Positions 37,076 to 41,998 of a DNA stretch of 41,998 bases are shown one piece after another; the first letter of the stretch is position 1, and each line of letters begins with the position of its first letter. The position numbers were made by a program, and so were the translations under genes. This stretch comes from Methanobacteriota archaeon (GTDB taxonomy: Archaea > Thermoplasmatota > Poseidoniia > Poseidoniales > Poseidoniaceae), in assembly GCA_018701175.1 (NCBI GenBank), contig JABIWF010000144.1:1-41998 (forward strand), read 5' to 3'. The notes under the pieces are model-generated. The model was not told the origin of the DNA. It did not search any database and saw only the letters and a list, made by a program, of their open reading frames with translations.

Positions 37076-37678
37076 ATGGATGAAACAGCTTTCGTAGCAT
37101 TGCTTGTTTTTATTGTGCCAATGTGCTTTACCCCTGGGCCGAATAACATGTTATGTGCCGCTCACGGCTCACAGCACGGCTTCCGAGCCACTATACCGCT
37201 CACGCTTGGGATGCTGGTCGGCTGGTCAACTCTCGGGATTGCAGTGGGATATGCCACGGTAACAATCGAGTCCAACATTGCTATTTTTGAAGCGCTAACA
37301 TACGTCGGCGCCGCATACATTGCATACCTCGGAATAACACTCGCTCGCAGCCCTGTTAAACCGGCAGGGGAGGCGTTGGAAACCGAACGTCTCGGGTTCT
37401 ACACTGGAGCAATGCTCCAACTTGTGAATGGTAAAGCATGGGTCCATTTTCTTGTCCTTATGGCGACGTGGGGGACATTGTTTGGTACTGGATTCATGAG
37501 CAAGGCTTTACTGGTAGCAATCAACGCTGGAGCGGGCTATCCTGCAGTCCTCACATGGTCTATGTTCGGCTCCATTTTGAGCACATTGCTTACTTCTCCA
37601 GAGAACGGTAAGCGCCTCAACATAGCATTGGGAATATCGCTTGTTGGTGTAGCCATATGGGTTGCAATGCCGCATTGA
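37076..37678 (+). CDS. LysE/RhtB-family exporter
   Basis: FIVPMCFTPGPNNMLCAAHGSQHGFRATIPLTLGMLVGWSTLG; LysE pattern. Confidence 0.9.
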   Translation: MDETAFVALLVFIVPMCFTPGPNNMLCAAHGSQHGFRATIPLTLGMLVGWSTLGIAVGYATVTIESNIAIFEALTYVGAAYIAYLGITLARSPVKPAGEALETERLGFYTGAMLQLVNGKAWVHFLVLMATWGTLFGTGFMSKALLVAINAGAGYPAVLTWSMFGSILSTLLTSPENGKRLNIALGISLVGVAIWVAMPH

Positions 37679-39433
37679 TTAATTCGCTTCACCGGTAACT
37701 GTTTTCAGGGCTGCGAACGCTTCAAGCCATTCGCTTTGAAATCCGTCCACATCATCTTGTTCACAATTGAATAATCTCGTCCCAACGTCCAAAAGTTGTT
37801 TTGTTGCACCTAACCATGCTCCACCTCGGTCTCTCGCATTTATTTCAAAATGCCATTCTTGCCCGGTTGAACGGTTTGCCGCAAGCAACCACGCCCACGC
37901 AGCAGCTGCAGAATCAATTGAATCATGGCGTTGTGTTGCGGTGCGTTCAGCCTTACCAGCGCCTTCGAGTAAGCCTTGTAAAATGAGATCGTGAACGGCG
38001 CCAGTTGCTCCAGTAACACCGCTGTCCAGAGTTGGGAACCGCGATACTTTTTGCGCAGTTTCTCGCGCAGAATCTAATCCTTTGAGGAACGTTCCGAATG
38101 GTTTTGGTTTCTTGAGTTGCTTTTTCCAAATTTCTTCGGCTTCGATTCCAGAGATTCCTAGCCCTGCCAATCCATCCATTCCCCATTTCTCCCATAGAGC
38201 GCCGAGAATATTGCCACAACTCGTACCAGTCATAACCTCGAGCGCTGCTGCTTTTCTTTCTGAAACATCGCCCTTTGCAGTTATTCGAAGCCCTTCACCA
38301 TCGGTTGAACCTTCTTTCATTGAGGCGAACAACATGTGGGCGGTAAGGTGACGTTCATCGTTTGAACCTGAGTGTGCTTGAAGGGCGCTTTCGATGTCTT
38401 CTAGGTTGTCACCTGCAACCCATGAATCGCCGACGACTAAACCGGAATCTATGGAATCAAGAACCGCTCTTTTTAGGGCTAAAGAAATAACTCCTTCATT
38501 CATTGTTAGCCCCTGCCATGCGTCGATAATCTTGTCCATGCCTTCACCAGCAGCATCGGGAAGCGGGGTATCTTCGCCCCATCCTGCTGGTGCCCAGTTT
38601 GCATCTATGGTGAGGATAGAGGGTAGGAACGGCGGCAGCATTGAAAGGGCCAGGTGGTGAATGAACGATGATTCTTTCTTGGTGGTTTTCGAGAGCACAT
38701 CAAAACCGATAGCAAGCACTGGCCCGTGCTTGAGCGTGAAACGAAGATAACCTTCTCCACTCGGCTTGAAATCGAGAACCGATTGAGCATCTATGCCTTC
38801 AGTAACCCAAACGGGCTGAGATAAATCTTCAACTTTGGTGAATGTAAATCTTGAGCGGCCTAGAACATCGTCAAGCCATTCGTTAGGCGGGGTTGGCTCG
38901 GGCCCCGTACATACAAATCCACCTTTCCAAGTGAAGAAATACATACCCCTCTTGGCATGGTCTTCCCAAGGAAGCATACGTAGGGTAAGGTTGGAGTAAT
39001 TCTGTAGGCCAGCAAGGTAGCCTTGCTTTCCATCGCCTCTGCGTATGAATGAAGCTGAGCCAAATGAACCCGATGTGAAGTTTCCGACCATCGTAATATC
39101 TTCGTCATGTGCAGCGTGAAGTGAGCCAGCGAACGCCTTGGCAACAGGATCGCCCCGTTTCGACATCATGCGCTTACCGAGCCAAGCGACGTTGTCTTTC
39201 TTGCGGATGATGTTCTCCAATTCCTTCATGGTCTTCGTTACGGGGTCGGTTCTCCCCCAACTGAGCTTACCTTTCCACGTCATCACGGGCAGGTGTGCTC
39301 GAGGGTTTTCAAGCAAACTTGCCAGCTCTCTCTTGAGTTTATTTGCAGTTGCTTCGTTGGCATGTTTTGTGCCACGCATCCTTACACGCTGCTTTTTTTG
39401 GCCGGGGAATTCTACTTTCGACGGACCGGCCAT
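37679..39433 (-). CDS. Uncharacterised 584-aa protein divergent from AAA ATPase
   Basis: Long intact ORF without a recognised family; 141-bp divergent intergenic region shared with the AAA ATPase. Confidence 0.85.
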   Translation of the reverse strand: MAGPSKVEFPGQKKQRVRMRGTKHANEATANKLKRELASLLENPRAHLPVMTWKGKLSWGRTDPVTKTMKELENIIRKKDNVAWLGKRMMSKRGDPVAKAFAGSLHAAHDEDITMVGNFTSGSFGSASFIRRGDGKQGYLAGLQNYSNLTLRMLPWEDHAKRGMYFFTWKGGFVCTGPEPTPPNEWLDDVLGRSRFTFTKVEDLSQPVWVTEGIDAQSVLDFKPSGEGYLRFTLKHGPVLAIGFDVLSKTTKKESSFIHHLALSMLPPFLPSILTIDANWAPAGWGEDTPLPDAAGEGMDKIIDAWQGLTMNEGVISLALKRAVLDSIDSGLVVGDSWVAGDNLEDIESALQAHSGSNDERHLTAHMLFASMKEGSTDGEGLRITAKGDVSERKAAALEVMTGTSCGNILGALWEKWGMDGLAGLGISGIEAEEIWKKQLKKPKPFGTFLKGLDSARETAQKVSRFPTLDSGVTGATGAVHDLILQGLLEGAGKAERTATQRHDSIDSAAAAWAWLLAANRSTGQEWHFEINARDRGGAWLGATKQLLDVGTRLFNCEQDDVDGFQSEWLEAFAALKTVTGEAN

Positions 39434-39574
39434 AGATTCCCCTCAAGACAGTCCACGAGCACCTCTCGTTTGACTCCTTCGCGCCTTCATATACTCTGGA
39501 ATTGTTAGCATTGTGCGACAGAAGAACACCCATTGGCCACACAGTGGGGGGCTCTATCGCCTTGAGGGAAAACT

Positions 39575-41038
39575 ATGGCTGACGATTTTGAATACGAAGA
39601 GGAATACACAATGGAACAACATTACGAGCAAGAGGCAGAACAGGGCATTTCAGATGTTGACCCTGCCACCATGATTGTCAATATACAAACTCCAATGGGC
39701 CCAATTACTGTTGATATGAAGCAACTTGAGGATGCGAAAAAGGCCGTTGCTGCAACTCGTGCCAAGGAATCTCCACTGCCTCTTGGTGACCAGATGATGA
39801 ACAATTTCATCGGTACTAAGCACAAGCGCGATTCTCGGTACTGGAGGGGTAAACTCGGTGTTTTGATGAAATTACATTTTGATATATACCTCGCTGAAGA
39901 GTTTGAGGTCGTTGAAGAGTTCATGATTGACCAGGGGAAGATGAGGGCAGCAATCCACGAAAGCATTGAATTGCAGGACGGGCAACGCCAACGCTTCCTA
40001 GCCGCAGGCACCCGTTTTTACAAATCCAAAACACAAACTGGACACCATTTAGTTACTGTTTCCAGTGTTGACCACGATGGTGACCAGCGCATCTCTGTTT
40101 ACACCAGCACCTTGCAACCGGTCGAGGTTCATGGCAAGAGCGCTGAGGAACTCATCAGTGATGTTGAAGCCGATTTTTATCAGACCGGAGTCCTCAAAGG
40201 GGCTTTCTTTGACCTGCAATACAATTTTATCGCTCGTGATAAGCAGATTGATGATTTGATTGCTTGGGATGAAGACGTGAAAGAAGCTCTTTGGCGAGAC
40301 ATCATCAGTTTCCAGAAAGCCATGCCAAAATTGAGGGCATCCGGCGTTCCTAATTCACGAGGCGTCATTCTCGCAGGGCCGCCAGGCACTGGAAAGACCA
40401 TGATTGCAAAATGGCTTGCAGCACATTCAGACATCACCTGTGTGCTGATTTCAGCTGAAATGATTACCGGCCGAAACGACATCAAGTCATGTTTTGAAAT
40501 GGCTCGTAAACTCTCACCAACCCTCCTCATCATCGAGGACATTGATACTGCTGGCGCCCTTGACCGTCGTGCTTCTGACCATCCTTTGCTGGGTGAGTTC
40601 TTGCAGTCTATGGACGGTATCGTCCCGAATCACGGTGTCATTACACTTGCAACCACCAACCACTCCAACAAGATAGACCCAGCCATTGCCGACCGTCCAG
40701 GTCGTTTTGACCGCATCATTGAGGTTGGTTTGCCAGGTAAAGACCAACGTTTCCATATCTTCCACCATTTGCTCAAGAAGCTTGACCTCTCTCGCAATGT
40801 CACTCTTGAGGTCAAAGAGAAGTTGGCTAAGATGACTGAAGGTTTGACCGGTGCTTGGATTCGAGCAGTGGTTCAGGACAGCCTCATCCTTGCTTTGAGT
40901 AAGGATAAGGACAAGATTGCTAAGGAGCATTTGTTTGCTGCTCTCAAGGATGTCATGGAACGTCGTGGTATGGCTTACCGAGTCGCACCCTACGCTCCTC
41001 CACAAGCCAAGGCAAAGGCAGATGTCTACGTACAGTGA
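39575..41038 (+). CDS. AAA+ ATPase, BCS1-like
   Basis: GVILAGPPGTGKTMIAKWLA (Walker A), LLIIEDIDTAG (Walker B), ATTNHSNKIDPAIADRPGRFDRIIEVGLP (sensor 1/SRH); N-terminal non-ATPase domain and very acidic first 25 residues. Confidence 0.9.
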   Translation: MADDFEYEEEYTMEQHYEQEAEQGISDVDPATMIVNIQTPMGPITVDMKQLEDAKKAVAATRAKESPLPLGDQMMNNFIGTKHKRDSRYWRGKLGVLMKLHFDIYLAEEFEVVEEFMIDQGKMRAAIHESIELQDGQRQRFLAAGTRFYKSKTQTGHHLVTVSSVDHDGDQRISVYTSTLQPVEVHGKSAEELISDVEADFYQTGVLKGAFFDLQYNFIARDKQIDDLIAWDEDVKEALWRDIISFQKAMPKLRASGVPNSRGVILAGPPGTGKTMIAKWLAAHSDITCVLISAEMITGRNDIKSCFEMARKLSPTLLIIEDIDTAGALDRRASDHPLLGEFLQSMDGIVPNHGVITLATTNHSNKIDPAIADRPGRFDRIIEVGLPGKDQRFHIFHHLLKKLDLSRNVTLEVKEKLAKMTEGLTGAWIRAVVQDSLILALSKDKDKIAKEHLFAALKDVMERRGMAYRVAPYAPPQAKAKADVYVQ

Positions 41039-41080
41039 ATGAACTGAAGGATTGATGATAGCTGTCGCTTTGGGGCAACC

Positions 41081-41926
41081 ATGGTCGAAGTAACGGTGCT
41101 CGGGGTCGCTCAAGACGGCGGCCACCCCCAGCCTGGCTGTTTGAGGCCATGCTGCGCCAATGTGACTGAACAGCACTATCCGGTTTCACTGGGTCTTCGT
41201 AGTGACGATGGCACAAACATCCTCATCGAAGCAACCCGTCACTTAGGCGATCAATTCACTTTGTGGGGTCAAACGAATGTCCACCACTTGCTGTTGACCC
41301 ATGCACACTTTGGTCACATCGATGGCCTTGGATTGTTCGGCCGTGAAACACTTGCATCACGCGGCATCGATTTCCATGTCTCTGATGCGATGCATCAACT
41401 TGTCAATCAAACACCGCAGTGGAACCTCATGGTTCAGCAAGGCGTTTTTGATGTTCAAACATTCAATCATGACGAGCAATTGTTCAATGCTGGAAACCTC
41501 GTCATTGAGGCTGTTCAAATTCCACACCGTGATGAATTGTCAGACATGCATGCTTTCATTGTTCGTGGCCCAAACAAGTCACTGTTGTTCCTACCTGACC
41601 ACGATACATGGGAGGAAACGCTCGCAGTCCATTCTGTCTCATCGATACGTGAATGGCTTACTCAAATGCAGATTGACATTGCACTGCTCGATGGAACGTT
41701 CTGGTCGAAAGACGAACTCGGAGGACGGGACCAGTCCAAAGTTCCCCACCCACCAGTCCTTCAAACGCTGAACATGCTTGGAAACCGTGAAGATGGCGAC
41801 CCCGAAGTGTATTTCACCCATCTTAATCATACTAATCCGTTGTACGATGCAGAAGGAGAACAGATGAAACAGGTCACATCACTTGGTTGGAAGGTCGCCC
41901 AACAAGGTCAGCGATTCACTCTTTAA
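41081..41926 (+). CDS. PqqB-like metallo-beta-lactamase-fold hydrolase
   Basis: VTVLGVAQDGGHPQPGCLRPCC, LLLTHAHFGHIDGLGLFG (HxHxGHxxG). Confidence 0.82.
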   Translation: MVEVTVLGVAQDGGHPQPGCLRPCCANVTEQHYPVSLGLRSDDGTNILIEATRHLGDQFTLWGQTNVHHLLLTHAHFGHIDGLGLFGRETLASRGIDFHVSDAMHQLVNQTPQWNLMVQQGVFDVQTFNHDEQLFNAGNLVIEAVQIPHRDELSDMHAFIVRGPNKSLLFLPDHDTWEETLAVHSVSSIREWLTQMQIDIALLDGTFWSKDELGGRDQSKVPHPPVLQTLNMLGNREDGDPEVYFTHLNHTNPLYDAEGEQMKQVTSLGWKVAQQGQRFTL

Positions 41927-41998
41927 TCTCAATTACAGTGTATTCAAGAGCAATGAGTTCGATGACATAGTCGACGTTTTCGCCGTTGTCGGTATGCG
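41916..41998 (-). CDS. C-terminal end of an unidentified protein (partial, start beyond window)
   Basis: Minus-strand open frame HTDNGENVDYVIELIALEYTVIEIKE* running off the edge; convergent 11-nt overlap with the PqqB-like gene. Confidence 0.45.
   Translation of the reverse strand, partial: HTDNGENVDYVIELIALEYTVIEIKE

Noticed and set aside
40514-41176. 220-aa minus-strand ORF
   Set aside because: Antisense to the AAA+ ATPase and PqqB-like genes.
1-41998. Mobile elements, integrases, CRISPR arrays, rRNA/tRNA genes
   Set aside because: No transposase or integrase ORF, direct-repeat/spacer array or structural RNA motif recognised by eye; a computational scan (tRNAscan-SE, Infernal) would be needed to exclude cryptic ones.

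Overview
This 42 kb window looks like a chromosomal segment of a marine Thermoplasmatota / Marine Group II (Poseidoniales)-type archaeon. The lineage call is inferred from archaeal markers (geranylgeranylglyceryl-phosphate synthase, a geranylgeranyl-reductase-family protein, an L18Ae/LX ribosomal protein, prefoldin alpha, FtsY), a proteorhodopsin-type pump and bacterial- or eukaryote-like enzymes. About 33 coding genes are supported, most of them tightly packed. No tRNA, rRNA, CRISPR array, IS element or transposase was recognised. Main points of interest: (1) a MamK-like bacterial-type actin gene followed on the same strand by a long coiled-coil protein; (2) a duplicated gene junction (27.56-27.80 kb and 29.38-29.60 kb), where the 3' end of an S15 peptidase gene and the convergent 3' end of an HTH-CBS regulator gene occur twice and flank an AT-rich two-gene cassette (beta-rich protein of unknown function plus SAM-methyltransferase-like protein); (3) a rhodopsin with Lys at the canonical proton-donor position (D-T-K); (4) a membrane-anchored receiver domain lacking the phospho-acceptor Asp; (5) a BCS1-like AAA+ ATPase divergent from a 584-aa orphan protein; (6) eukaryote-type glutamine synthetase and OMP decarboxylase; (7) inverted-repeat or hairpin elements at the moeA, purL and glnA starts.
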